Origin: Parasphingorhabdus flavimaris
GTDB taxonomy: Bacteria; Pseudomonadota; Alphaproteobacteria; Sphingomonadales; Sphingomonadaceae
Direction: 5' to 3'
DNA length: 64,000 bases
Assembly (NCBI RefSeq): GCF_013371215.1
Contig: NZ_JABWMH010000002.1
Location: 558,001 to 622,000, forward strand
Numbering within the stretch: position 1 is the first letter of the stretch; each line of letters begins with the position of its first letter. The translations under genes and the position numbers were made by a program. Shown here one piece after another: positions 47,684 to 54,829 of the stretch. The notes beneath the pieces were generated by a model, which saw only the letters and a list, made by a program, of their open reading frames with translations, did not search any database and was not told the DNA's origin.

Positions 47684-48113
47684 GCAAGTCTTTATATCAA
47701 GCGCCATGTTGGCGGATCTCCAGCTAATTGCCCTTGCTGGCGCGCCCAAGGAAATCTGCGGAATTCTCTTTGGTCGCGATGGCAGGGTGAGCGGCTATCG
47801 GGTGGCGCAAAATGTCGCGGACGATCCCCGCCGGCATTTCGAGATTGACCCCGCAACATTGATCGCCGCCGAGCGGGAGCAGCGGGAAGGGGGAGAACCC
47901 ATTCTAGGCTATTATCATTCCCACCCCGCCGGAACGGTAAAGCCGTCAAGCACCGATGCACGATGCGCCGCGCCGGACGGCAGGGTCTGGCTCATTCTGA
48001 ACGGCGAGGATGCCGCGGCATGGCATAGCGTCGATCCGGGGGAAATTTATGGCCGTTTTGTCGCGATGAAGCTTGATTGCGCGGATGCAAAAGGCCAAAC
48101 AGCCGCGAAATAG
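47682..48113 (+). CDS. JAMM/MPN metallopeptidase (M67 family)
   Basis: A 143-residue zinc isopeptidase-like protein. The JAMM signature is complete: Glu in KEICGILFG and H-S-H-P-A-G-T-V-K-P-S-S-T-D (HxH-x7-S-x2-D) at about residues 81-94. Family members remove ubiquitin-like tags or cleave sulfur-carrier fusions in bacteria. No ThiS/MoaD-like gene is nearby, so the substrate is unknown. Start ATG 47682 gives the family N-terminus MQVFISSAMLADL. ATG 47706 is an alternative. It is followed 26 bases later by chpT. Confidence 0.85.
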   Translation: MQVFISSAMLADLQLIALAGAPKEICGILFGRDGRVSGYRVAQNVADDPRRHFEIDPATLIAAEREQREGGEPILGYYHSHPAGTVKPSSTDARCAAPDGRVWLILNGEDAAAWHSVDPGEIYGRFVAMKLDCADAKGQTAAK

Positions 48114-48139
48114 TAACCATAGTTTGAAAGCGCGTTGAT

Positions 48140-48781
48140 ATGTCGAATAATGAAGTTGATCTGGCCGCTCTGCTGTGTTCGAAAATTTGCCATGATCTGC
48201 TCAGCCCGGTCGGAGCGATCAACAATGGCCTCGAACTGCTCGAAGACGAAAGCGATCCGGTCATGCGCGATCGCTGCATGGATCTGCTTGCCGACAGTGC
48301 CAGGGTATCGGCGGACAAGCTGAAATATTTCCGGCTCGCCTTCGGTGCTGCTGGCGGTTTTGGTGACGAAGTCGACCCGGCCGAGGCGCGCAACCTGATC
48401 GAGTCGCTGATCGGCGATTCGGGCAAGATCACGCTCGGTTGGGCGCTGCAGGCTGATGCCTTGCCGAAAAAGGCGATCAAGATTCTCCTCAACCTCGCTC
48501 TTATCGCCAAGGAAGCGCTGGTCAGAGGCGGCACTCTGGACGTCGGCGCGGAAAAAGGCGATCTGGGGATCGAAGTCGTCGTACGGGCCGAAGGCGTCAA
48601 GATCGCGCTGGACAGCGGTATCCGTGCCGCTCTCGACGGAACCATCGAGCAGATCGATCTCAGCGCCCGTACCGCCCCGGCCTGGATGACCCGCGAACTG
48701 GCGTTGCAAAATGGCGGGGATCTAAGAATTTCCCCGCCATCGCCGACAGAATTGCTTTTGGGTGCTATCGTCACCGCATGA
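48140..48781 (+). CDS. chpT: Histidine phosphotransferase ChpT
   Basis: A 213-residue protein resembling ChpT, which passes phosphate from the CckA hybrid kinase to CtrA and CpdR. The phosphoacceptor is His18 in LLCSKICHDLLSPVGAINNGLELLED. The remaining sequence is the degenerate ATPase-like domain (KKAIKILLNLALIAKEALVRGG). The sequence is typical of the sphingomonad/Caulobacter ChpT family. It suggests that cell-cycle or motility control by CtrA exists in this organism. The amidase gene starts 21 bases later. Confidence 0.88.
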   Translation: MSNNEVDLAALLCSKICHDLLSPVGAINNGLELLEDESDPVMRDRCMDLLADSARVSADKLKYFRLAFGAAGGFGDEVDPAEARNLIESLIGDSGKITLGWALQADALPKKAIKILLNLALIAKEALVRGGTLDVGAEKGDLGIEVVVRAEGVKIALDSGIRAALDGTIEQIDLSARTAPAWMTRELALQNGGDLRISPPSPTELLLGAIVTA

Positions 48782-48802
48782 GTTTGAAAGGGGAGGCCTC
48801 TC

Positions 48803-49495
48803 ATGGACATCATATCGACGCCGTCTCCAAATTTTGACGAACGCAAACTGCCGGTCACCATTCTCGTGATGCATTATACCGGCATGAAGGACGCCGCTTC
48901 GGCGATAAACTGGCTCGCCAACCCCGAAGCGAAAGTCTCGGCCCATTATGTCGTCACCGAGGACGGCCAGATCGTCCAGATGGTCGATGAGGAAAAGCGC
49001 GCCTGGCACGCAGGGCGCGGCTACTGGCGCGGGATCACCGACGTAAACAGCGCCAGCATAGGCATCGAGATCGTCAATCCCGGCCATGAATGGGGCTATG
49101 TTCCGTTCCCCGAAGAGCAGATGGACGCGGTAACCCGGCTTGCCCACGCGATCGTGAAACGCCACGATATCACACCATCCAATGTCATCGGCCACAGCGA
49201 CCTCGCCCCGGCTCGCAAGCAGGATCCGGGCGAGCTGTTTGACTGGGAAAGGCTGGCACGGCACGGCATCGCCCTGAAAAAGCCGTCCCTGAAGCTCGGC
49301 GACCCGCCGTGGTCGGACGGCGGCTTCATGCTCGCGCTGGAGCGTTTCGGCTATGATATCTCTGACCAGAGTGCCGCCGTCGTCGCCTTCCAGCGCCGTT
49401 TCCGGCCAAAGAACATCGACGGCGTGATCGACGGCGAATGCCGCTCGCTGCTTTTGTCTTTAATGTTGGACAGAGAGCGCGGAATCACTAAATAG
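48803..49495 (+). CDS. N-acetylmuramoyl-L-alanine amidase (AmpD-like) with peptidoglycan-binding domain
   Basis: A 230-residue amidase_2 enzyme. Zinc ligands appear in ILVMHYTGM (His) and IGHSDLAPARKQDPGELFDW (His and the last ligand). WHAGRGYWRG and IGIEIVNPGHEWGY are core strands. The C-terminal 65 residues resemble a PG_binding_1 domain (FGYDISDQSAAVVAFQRRFRP). No signal peptide is visible, so it could act in cytoplasmic recycling of anhydro-muropeptides. GGGGAGG before ATG sets the start. Confidence 0.9.
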   Translation: MDIISTPSPNFDERKLPVTILVMHYTGMKDAASAINWLANPEAKVSAHYVVTEDGQIVQMVDEEKRAWHAGRGYWRGITDVNSASIGIEIVNPGHEWGYVPFPEEQMDAVTRLAHAIVKRHDITPSNVIGHSDLAPARKQDPGELFDWERLARHGIALKKPSLKLGDPPWSDGGFMLALERFGYDISDQSAAVVAFQRRFRPKNIDGVIDGECRSLLLSLMLDRERGITK

Positions 49496-49500
49496 GGCGC

Positions 49501-49868
49501 ACCAGAGGGTCGGCCAGCCGTCCGCCGAAGCTTTAGCGGAGGTGGAAGGAAAGTCCGGGCTCCACGATTAAAAGGTGCCGGATAACGTCCGGCGGGGGCA
49601 ACCCTAGGGAAAGTGCAACAGAAAGCAGGTCGCGACGACTTCGGTCACGTGACAATGAAAGGGTGCGGTAAGAGCGCACCGCGGGACTGGCAACAGGCCT
49701 GGCATGGTAAACCCCACCTGGAGCAAAACCAAATAGGGGCGGCATATGGCTTTTTCGGCTTGCTGCCCGGGTTGGTTGCTTGAGCCACGCAGCAATGCAT
49801 GGCCTAGATGAATGGCTGGCTATTTCGCTTCGGCGGATGGACAGAACCCGGCTTACAGACCCTCTGGT
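49501..49868 (+). ncRNA. rnpB: RNase P RNA (class A)
   Basis: P1 is closed by CCAGAGGGTC (49502-49511) and GACCCTCTGG (49858-49867). The conserved GGAAAGTCCGGGCTCC core (P4 5' side) lies near 49547-49562. GGTAAACCCCACCTGGAGCAA (J5/15 region) and the 3' P4 strand GACAGAACCCGGCTTACAGA near the end are present. These are the universal landmarks of bacterial RNase P RNA, which matures tRNA 5' ends. It follows the amidase gene closely. The 50 bases after it hold nothing recognisable. Confidence 0.96.
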
Positions 49869-49918
49869 ATTTTCGATTTGATCGTTGAACGACGGACGAT
49901 CAATGGTAGACTGATGGA

Positions 49919-51550
49919 ATGAAAAAATTTCTGCTCAGCTGCCTTGTTCTCGTCGGTCTCTTCGGCCTCGTTCATCCGGCCGAGGCGAAATGCGTGGCGC
50001 CCCAGGGAGAGCGTGGGGTTGCCCTGCTCATTGGTATCAGCGCCTATGATGGTCTCAACTGGCCCGCATTGGCAAATGCGGTCAATGATATCGATCATGT
50101 CTGCGCAGCCTTTGCCAGTGCGGGGTTCGAAATCATTGATGTCCGCGACGCAAATATTGCGGAGTTGAACAGCGCGACCGAGCTGTTTGCAGCCAAGGCA
50201 TCAAGGGCCGATAGTGCAGTGGTCTATTACGCGGGCCACGGCTTTGAATATAACGGCCGCAATTTCATGGTTCCGGTAGATGCTCCGGTCTTTGCTTCCA
50301 AGGACGAGCTGGATACCGAGTTTCTTCCGCTGGAGAAAATGCTGAAAGCGGCGTCAAAGGCGAAGAAGTTCAACCTGTTCTTCATGGACGCCTGCCGGAC
50401 GCCCGATCCGATCGTACGCCTCAAGAACGAAAGCAGCGACGACCCTGACGGCAGTATTTCTCCAATGGGACTGCTCGAAATGACGCAGGGTGCGGTCTTC
50501 TATTCCACTGCCAAGGGCAAGCCCGCTCTGGATGCCGCTCCGGTCGATTCCAAAACCAGTCCCTTTGCCAAGGCGATCGCCAGCAAGCTGGCCATCCCCG
50601 GTCTGGAGCTATCCGATTATTTCAAGGTCGTATCGCGGGACGTTTATACAAATACCCGGGCCCTGGATCTGGGTCCGCAGCAACCTTTTCATTATGGCAG
50701 CTGGTTTGAAGATTTCTATCTCAACCTGCCAAAGGACCTGCCGGACGTTTCGGCAGCGGCTTCGCCGTCGGCGATCGATATCCCCATGGACCGTCTGGCT
50801 ATCGAAGACGAGACGATATTGGTCGGCGAGGTTCTCGAAAATATCGGCGTCTCTGATTTGACCCGGCTCGCGGCCGCCGGTGATCCGCTTGCCCAATCGT
50901 TTTTGGGATATATGTACCATCTCGGCGTCGGGGTGCGGAAAGACCTGGACCAGGCAGAGCTCTGGTTGGAAAAATCAGCGGCCCAGGGCCATCCCGCAGG
51001 GCAGACCGAGCTGGCGTGGTATCTCCAGGAAAATGAGCCCGACAAGGCAAGCCGCACGCTGGAGCTATATCTGCTCGCCGCTGCTCAAGGATATGCCAAG
51101 GCGCAATCCCACCTCGGCTTCGCCTTGTGGGAGGGAAAATTCGGCATCACCGACAAAAAACGAGCGATCCAGCTGTTCAGCGCAGCATCGGATCGCGGGC
51201 ATCCCTATGCAACCTATGCGCTGGGCATTTACGGAAAGCAGATCGATGAATCGATGCGAAAGCTCCGGATGCTGGCCAACGACGGAAATGTCGAGGGCAA
51301 TAACTGGATATGCGAGCTGCAATATCAGCGCGGGCAGGCCGACAAGGTGGCCAAGGATTGTTCGCTTGCGGCGAGGGGCGGATATGCAGGTGCAAGAGCG
51401 ATATGGGCGCAGCTTCATGATCAGGGGCAGGGCATTCCGAAATCGCCCAGCGAGGCGCGATATTGGGCCAGACTCGCGACCAGTCAGCCCGAACTCCGGC
51501 AGCGTCCGGATCTGGAACGCGCTACCGCAAATATATTGTCCCGCAACTAG
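49919..51550 (+). CDS. Exported caspase-like (peptidase C14) protein with Sel1 repeats
   Basis: A 543-residue protein. A Sec signal (FLLSCLVLVGLFGLVHPAEA) indicates export. The caspase domain (about 30-250) has GVALLIGISAYDG, the catalytic His107 in VVYYAGHGFEYNG and Cys159 in FNLFFMDACRTPDP. From about residue 320 Sel1-like repeats follow (ASPLAQSFLGYMYHLGVGVRKDLDQAELWLEKSAAQG-type units) to the end. Such caspase-Sel1 proteins are common in alphaproteobacteria, and their periplasmic substrates are unknown. It is a single gene between rnpB and a J-domain gene. Confidence 0.86.
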   Translation: MKKFLLSCLVLVGLFGLVHPAEAKCVAPQGERGVALLIGISAYDGLNWPALANAVNDIDHVCAAFASAGFEIIDVRDANIAELNSATELFAAKASRADSAVVYYAGHGFEYNGRNFMVPVDAPVFASKDELDTEFLPLEKMLKAASKAKKFNLFFMDACRTPDPIVRLKNESSDDPDGSISPMGLLEMTQGAVFYSTAKGKPALDAAPVDSKTSPFAKAIASKLAIPGLELSDYFKVVSRDVYTNTRALDLGPQQPFHYGSWFEDFYLNLPKDLPDVSAAASPSAIDIPMDRLAIEDETILVGEVLENIGVSDLTRLAAAGDPLAQSFLGYMYHLGVGVRKDLDQAELWLEKSAAQGHPAGQTELAWYLQENEPDKASRTLELYLLAAAQGYAKAQSHLGFALWEGKFGITDKKRAIQLFSAASDRGHPYATYALGIYGKQIDESMRKLRMLANDGNVEGNNWICELQYQRGQADKVAKDCSLAARGGYAGARAIWAQLHDQGQGIPKSPSEARYWARLATSQPELRQRPDLERATANILSRN

Positions 51551-51600
51551 CGCGTCGAAGAGGCTGGTAGTTAGCGCCAGTCTTTGATAGAGTCCGCTCC

Positions 51601-52137
51601 ATGCCAAAAGCAAAACGATCCGACAATTGGGGTTTTCCCCGCTGGGGAAGCTATGAAAGCTCCCGCGAAACGCAACAGGTCAAGATTTGTGACCGCCACG
51701 GTTGCGACGAACCGGGCAATTGCCCCGCGCCGAAATCGCCCAACAGCCCCGAACGCTGGTATTTTTGCCAGACCCATGCTGCGGAATATAACCGCGGATG
51801 GGATTATTTCGAGGGGCTCGACAAGGAAGAGCGCAAGAAGCGCGAAGCCGACGAGCAGCGCGATGCCAACGCCTATCAGGAAGCGGCCCATTACAGCTGG
51901 ATGGGCTCCGGTGACGGCAGCCGGTCCCGCGACGAGATGACGGCGCTGGAAATTTTCGACCTGACTCCCGACGTCGAGTTTGAATCGGTGAAAAAGGCCT
52001 GGCGGTCGATGGCCAAGGAATATCATCCCGACGTCAATCCGGGCGATGCCGAGGCGGCCAAGAAATTTCAGGCCGCCCAGGCAGCGTTCGACGTTTTGCG
52101 GATTGCCGAAGAGCGGCGGGTCTGGAAGCCGGTCTAG
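51601..52137 (+). CDS. J-domain protein with N-terminal Cys-rich segment
   Basis: A 178-residue protein. Residues 25-65 contain CDRHGCDEPGNCPAP and YFCQTHAAEYN, Cys/His spacing suggesting a small zinc-binding module. The C-terminal 65 residues are a DnaJ J-domain: ALEIFDLTPDVEFESVKKAWRSMAKEYHPDVNPG with the HPD tripeptide. It would stimulate a DnaK-type ATPase for a specialised client. It resembles the DjlA/DnaJ-domain proteins widespread in Rhodobacterales and Sphingomonadales. It converges with the SufE-like gene, overlapping by four bases. Confidence 0.85.
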   Translation: MPKAKRSDNWGFPRWGSYESSRETQQVKICDRHGCDEPGNCPAPKSPNSPERWYFCQTHAAEYNRGWDYFEGLDKEERKKREADEQRDANAYQEAAHYSWMGSGDGSRSRDEMTALEIFDLTPDVEFESVKKAWRSMAKEYHPDVNPGDAEAAKKFQAAQAAFDVLRIAEERRVWKPV

Positions 52138-52544
52138 GCTTTTTCCAGGCGCGACGCGGTCTCCTGAATGAGGCCGATCATGTTGGGAATGCCCTGGGTG
52201 CGGTTCGAACTCAGCTGGTTCTTCAGGTCAAAAGGTTCCAGAACGGCCGCGATATCGGTCTTGGTGATTTGTTCGGCTGACTGATCCTGAACGGTTTCCA
52301 GGACGAGCGCGATAATGCCCTTGGTTATCGCCGCGTTGCTGTCGGCCAGAAAATGCAGCCGTCCATCATCCAGCTGGGTGGGATAGACCCAGACCGATGC
52401 GGAACAGCCCCGCACCAGCGTCGCATCGGTTTTCAGGGCATCCGGCATGTCATCAAGCTCTTTGCCGAGATCGATCAGCAGGCGGTAGCGATCATCGGGT
52501 TCGAGAAATTCATATTCTTCGATCAGGTCGTCAATTTTGCTCAT
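52134..52544 (-). CDS. sufE: SufE-like cysteine desulfuration protein
   Basis: A 136-residue SufE family protein, sulfur acceptor for a SufS-type cysteine desulfurase. It has MSKIDDLIEEYEFLEPDDRYRLLIDLGKEL and the active-site Cys in DATLVRGCSASVWVYP. The C-terminal FDLKNQLSSNRTQGIPNMI is the family end motif. No other suf gene is in the window. Confidence 0.93.
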   Translation of the reverse strand: MSKIDDLIEEYEFLEPDDRYRLLIDLGKELDDMPDALKTDATLVRGCSASVWVYPTQLDDGRLHFLADSNAAITKGIIALVLETVQDQSAEQITKTDIAAVLEPFDLKNQLSSNRTQGIPNMIGLIQETASRLEKA

Positions 52545-52598
52545 GGGGAGGGCGATTAGCAGGGGTTAACCGCAACGTCACCCATTTTTGCCGTCCGC

Positions 52599-52644
52599 CT
52601 CGAGCGAAGTCGAGAGGCTCTCGCGTGGCTCGACTTCGCTCGAC
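52599..52644. repeat. Second copy of the small palindromic element
   Basis: CTCGAGCGAAGTCGAG (52599-52614) and CTCGACTTCGCTCGA (52629-52643) are inverted copies, 15 of 16 matching, with 14 bases between. They share the TCGAGCGAAGTCGA core with the element in glyS. The element is intergenic, between sufE and the last psp-locus gene. Confidence 0.8.
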
Positions 52645-52669
52645 ACGAGCGGAATTGGGGCGTCGTTCG

Positions 52670-52903
52670 CTAGAGCTCTACGCCCGCCGCGATTGCTTCC
52701 AGTTTGCGGATCCGTTCCTTGAGATCGGCAACTTCGATCCGCGATGTCGTGGTCGGCGGGTTATCCTCGCGCCTCTGTTCGATTTCGCGGGATTTGAGGG
52801 CTATCCAGTCGCGCCATCCACGGAGCGTAACCAGAGCGACGACCGTCAGTCCTATGAGCGAAAAGGCTGCGGTAATCATATAAAAGGCAGGTTCTTGCAT
52901 CAT
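52670..52903 (-). CDS. PspB-like small membrane/coiled-coil protein, paralog 5
   Basis: A 77-residue protein and the last gene of the psp array. One membrane segment (FYMITAAFSLIGLTVVALVTL) near the N-terminus is followed by a basic stretch (RGWRDWIALKSREIEQRRED) and a heptad-like end IEVADLKERIRKLEAIAAG. The LKERIRKLEAIA segment aligns with LKERVAVLEKIA of paralog 4 and with LDDRMETIERIMA of PspB. It is the only paralog that lacks the terminal EIExLRD tail. AAGGACAAGT precedes the ATG. Function unknown; probably a membrane partner of PspA/PspC. Confidence 0.65.
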   Translation of the reverse strand: MMQEPAFYMITAAFSLIGLTVVALVTLRGWRDWIALKSREIEQRREDNPPTTTSRIEVADLKERIRKLEAIAAGVEL

Positions 52904-52930
52904 ACTTGTCCTTCTACTTTCCGGACCGGA

Positions 52931-53200
52931 TCAACGGTCGCGCAATTTTTCAATCTCGTTTTCAAGGTCGCGGGCGCCGCGATCATCGGTGGCGATCTTC
53001 TCAAGCACCGCGACGCGCTCCTTGAGATATTTCACTTCATCACGCAGGCGATCGGACTCGGGATCATTTCTGGCCTGGGAACCGATCGTGTTTCCCTTGT
53101 GATCCTCCAATATGCCGTGTTCGGCGCGATATTTGGAACGCATCACCCGTCCGATTGTCACAATGATGATGATGGCGACGACTGCCTCGGGCCAACCCAT
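52931..53200 (-). CDS. PspB-like small membrane/coiled-coil protein, paralog 4
   Basis: An 89-residue protein: MGWPEAVVAIIIIVTIGRVM is the membrane helix, then a charged juxtamembrane region with HGILEDHKGN, then the coiled coil EVKYLKERVAVLEKIATDDRG and the tail LENEIEKLRDR. It is closest to paralog 3 in its last 40 residues. GAGGAG seven bases upstream supports ATG 53200 over the codon five positions earlier. Confidence 0.7.
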   Translation of the reverse strand: MGWPEAVVAIIIIVTIGRVMRSKYRAEHGILEDHKGNTIGSQARNDPESDRLRDEVKYLKERVAVLEKIATDDRGARDLENEIEKLRDR

Positions 53201-53226
53201 GTTCTGTCTCCTCAATCAATGCCGGA

Positions 53227-53481
53227 CTAGCGATCCCGCAATTGCTCAATTTCGCTTTCCAGTTGTCGCGTGCTGTGCCCGTCAGTGGTAATCTGCTCGA
53301 GTACGGCGACGCGGTCTTTCAGATATTTGAGCTCCTCGCGCATTCTCTCCGAATCCGCGTCATGGCTCGCAGGAAACTCTCCCCGCATTTTGATCAGCTT
53401 GCGCTGGTGCCCTGTCCAGATGGCAAAGCCTGCCACGGCAAAGGCTCCAAATGGTATCAGCAGCGCGATAATTCCTTCCAT
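53227..53481 (-). CDS. PspB-like small membrane/coiled-coil protein, paralog 3
   Basis: An 84-residue protein. The membrane helix is MEGIIALLIPFGAFAVAGFAIWTG, followed by a basic HQRKLIKMRGEF, then the coiled coil EELKYLKDRVAVLEQITTDGHS and the tail LESEIEQLRDR. The last 40 residues are nearly the same as in paralog 4, which argues for recent tandem duplication. It starts 11 bases from paralog 2 and 26 bases from paralog 4. Confidence 0.7.
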   Translation of the reverse strand: MEGIIALLIPFGAFAVAGFAIWTGHQRKLIKMRGEFPASHDADSERMREELKYLKDRVAVLEQITTDGHSTRQLESEIEQLRDR

Positions 53482-53494
53482 CAATCCTGTCCCT

Positions 53495-53824
53495 TCAGTT
53501 CGTGCGCTTGTCGCGCAGTTGTTCTATTTCCTGCGTCAGCCGGTGGCTGTCATCGGTGACGATCCGCTCGACATTGGCCAGCCGGTCCTTGACCGAACCG
53601 AGTTCGGCGCGCAGTTCGGCATTCTCGTTGGTCAGCAGCTTGACCCGCTCGACCGCTTCCTTGTCGGTTTTGGGATAGACTGACTTGCCCCACTGGTTTT
53701 CCAGGGGATAGCCGTTCTTGACCCGCATCCAGGTTGTTGCAACCCAGCCGATGGTGATGGCGATGGCGCCTACAGCAATCATCGGAGCGAGTTCGGTGAA
53801 CATCGAGATTTTGTCCGGATCCAT
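53495..53824 (-). CDS. PspB-like small membrane/coiled-coil protein, paralog 2
   Basis: A 109-residue protein: membrane helix MIAVGAIAITIGWVATTWM, the juxtamembrane motif RVKNGYPLENQWGKS, coiled coil LLTNENAELRAELGSVKDRLANVERIVTD and tail LTQEIEQLRDKRTN. The juxtamembrane and NENAEL segments align with paralog 1. Its ATG overlaps the stop of paralog 1 by one base (TGATG). Confidence 0.7.
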   Translation of the reverse strand: MDPDKISMFTELAPMIAVGAIAITIGWVATTWMRVKNGYPLENQWGKSVYPKTDKEAVERVKLLTNENAELRAELGSVKDRLANVERIVTDDSHRLTQEIEQLRDKRTN

Positions 53825-54123
53825 CAGTTCTTCTCCCTCAGGGCTTCGATCTCATCAGCGGTGCGCTTGGCGGGATCGGTGGCGATCCTTTCGAGAACCT
53901 GGAGCCGTTCCTGCAGGCGATCGATCTTTCCGACCAGTTCCGCATTTTCGTTGGAAAGAAGCTCGATTTTGCGCTGTTCGTTCGGCTCAGCCTTGCTGCT
54001 TTTTCCGCCCCATTCATCCTCCAGCTCATAGCCATGCTTGGCTCTGATCCAGTTGTTGACGATCCAGCCTCCATATGAGAGCGCGATGATCGCTATTACA
54101 AATTCGGGGCTTCCCCAATCCAT
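53824..54123 (-). CDS. PspB-like small membrane/coiled-coil protein, paralog 1
   Basis: A 99-residue protein directly downstream of pspC. It has membrane helix EFVIAIIALSYGGWIVNNWI, juxtamembrane RAKHGYELEDEWGGK, coiled coil LLSNENAELVGKIDRLQERLQVLERIATD and tail ADEIEALREKN. The VLERIATD core matches the ERIMAAD end of PspB. It is coupled by TGATG to paralog 2. Confidence 0.7.
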   Translation of the reverse strand: MDWGSPEFVIAIIALSYGGWIVNNWIRAKHGYELEDEWGGKSSKAEPNEQRKIELLSNENAELVGKIDRLQERLQVLERIATDPAKRTADEIEALREKN

Positions 54124-54146
54124 GTCTATTCTCCCAATTCAGCTGC

Positions 54147-54530
54147 TTAGCGCAGATTTTCTATTTCGTTCGACAGCGTCGTGTTCTTGCTGGTGTAGTA
54201 AAGTTCCATGTCAGCCAGCTTGCGGTCGATTTCCCGGAACCGCGATTTGATATCGCGGGTCGTGCGGCGGGGTGACTGGCGAACGCCCTGCCAGAATTTG
54301 GTGTCTTCCGGGTCGCTCAGATACATGCCGCTCGGCTTGGGTTCGGAAATCCTTGCCGCGATCCAGTAGGCGATCAGCGTCCAGGGAAAGGCGAATGTCA
54401 CGGTCGCGATAATCGCTGCCAACCGGATCCAGGCCACGTTGATCCCGGTATAGTCGGCAATCCCGGCACAGACACCGCTCCATTTTGCGCGCTTCTTGTC
54501 GAGATAGAATTTGGTGCGTGAGGAGCTCAT
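54147..54530 (-). CDS. pspC: Phage shock protein C
   Basis: A 127-residue inner-membrane protein. The PspC domain is FYLDKKRAKWSGVCAGIADYTGINVAWIRLAAIIATVTFAFPWTLIAYWIAA, with the amphipathic region followed by hydrophobic segments. The C-terminal cytoplasmic part ends KNTTLSNEIENLR, the same EIExLR ending seen in four downstream paralogs. With PspB it relieves PspF inhibition by binding PspA under membrane stress in enterobacteria. Its ATG overlaps the pspB stop (ATGA). Confidence 0.92.
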   Translation of the reverse strand: MSSSRTKFYLDKKRAKWSGVCAGIADYTGINVAWIRLAAIIATVTFAFPWTLIAYWIAARISEPKPSGMYLSDPEDTKFWQGVRQSPRRTTRDIKSRFREIDRKLADMELYYTSKNTTLSNEIENLR

Positions 54531-54829
54531 GATGGGTGCCTTTCTTTTTTCAGCAGCTCGTCAAAATTTTCGAGCGTCGGGGCAGGGGATGAAGACGGAA
54601 GCGCAGATTGTTGCCAGTCGGGATTGTCTGCGGCCATTATCCGTTCGATGGTTTCCATCCGGTCATCCAGACGGCGGGCCATATGATGCAATTCTTCGAG
54701 GAGATGCTCATCTTCATTGGTGATTGTCGCGGCGGTTTTCCATTTTGTGACATAGTGGAAGATCAACCACGGCAGTCCAATAAACAATGTTCCCATGACG
54801 ATGGGAATGATGATGAGTTCTTCCTGCAT
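54527..54829 (-). CDS. pspB: Phage shock protein B
   Basis: A 100-residue protein: membrane helix IIIPIVMGTLFIGLPWLIFHYV, then LLEELHHMARRLDDRMETIERIMAADNPDW, the conserved PspB coiled coil. It is longer than the 74-residue E. coli PspB by a Ser/Pro-rich tail ending FDELLKKERHPS. Its ATG overlaps the pspA stop by one base (TAATG). A sensor partner of PspC. Confidence 0.9.
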   Translation of the reverse strand: MQEELIIIPIVMGTLFIGLPWLIFHYVTKWKTAATITNEDEHLLEELHHMARRLDDRMETIERIMAADNPDWQQSALPSSSPAPTLENFDELLKKERHPS

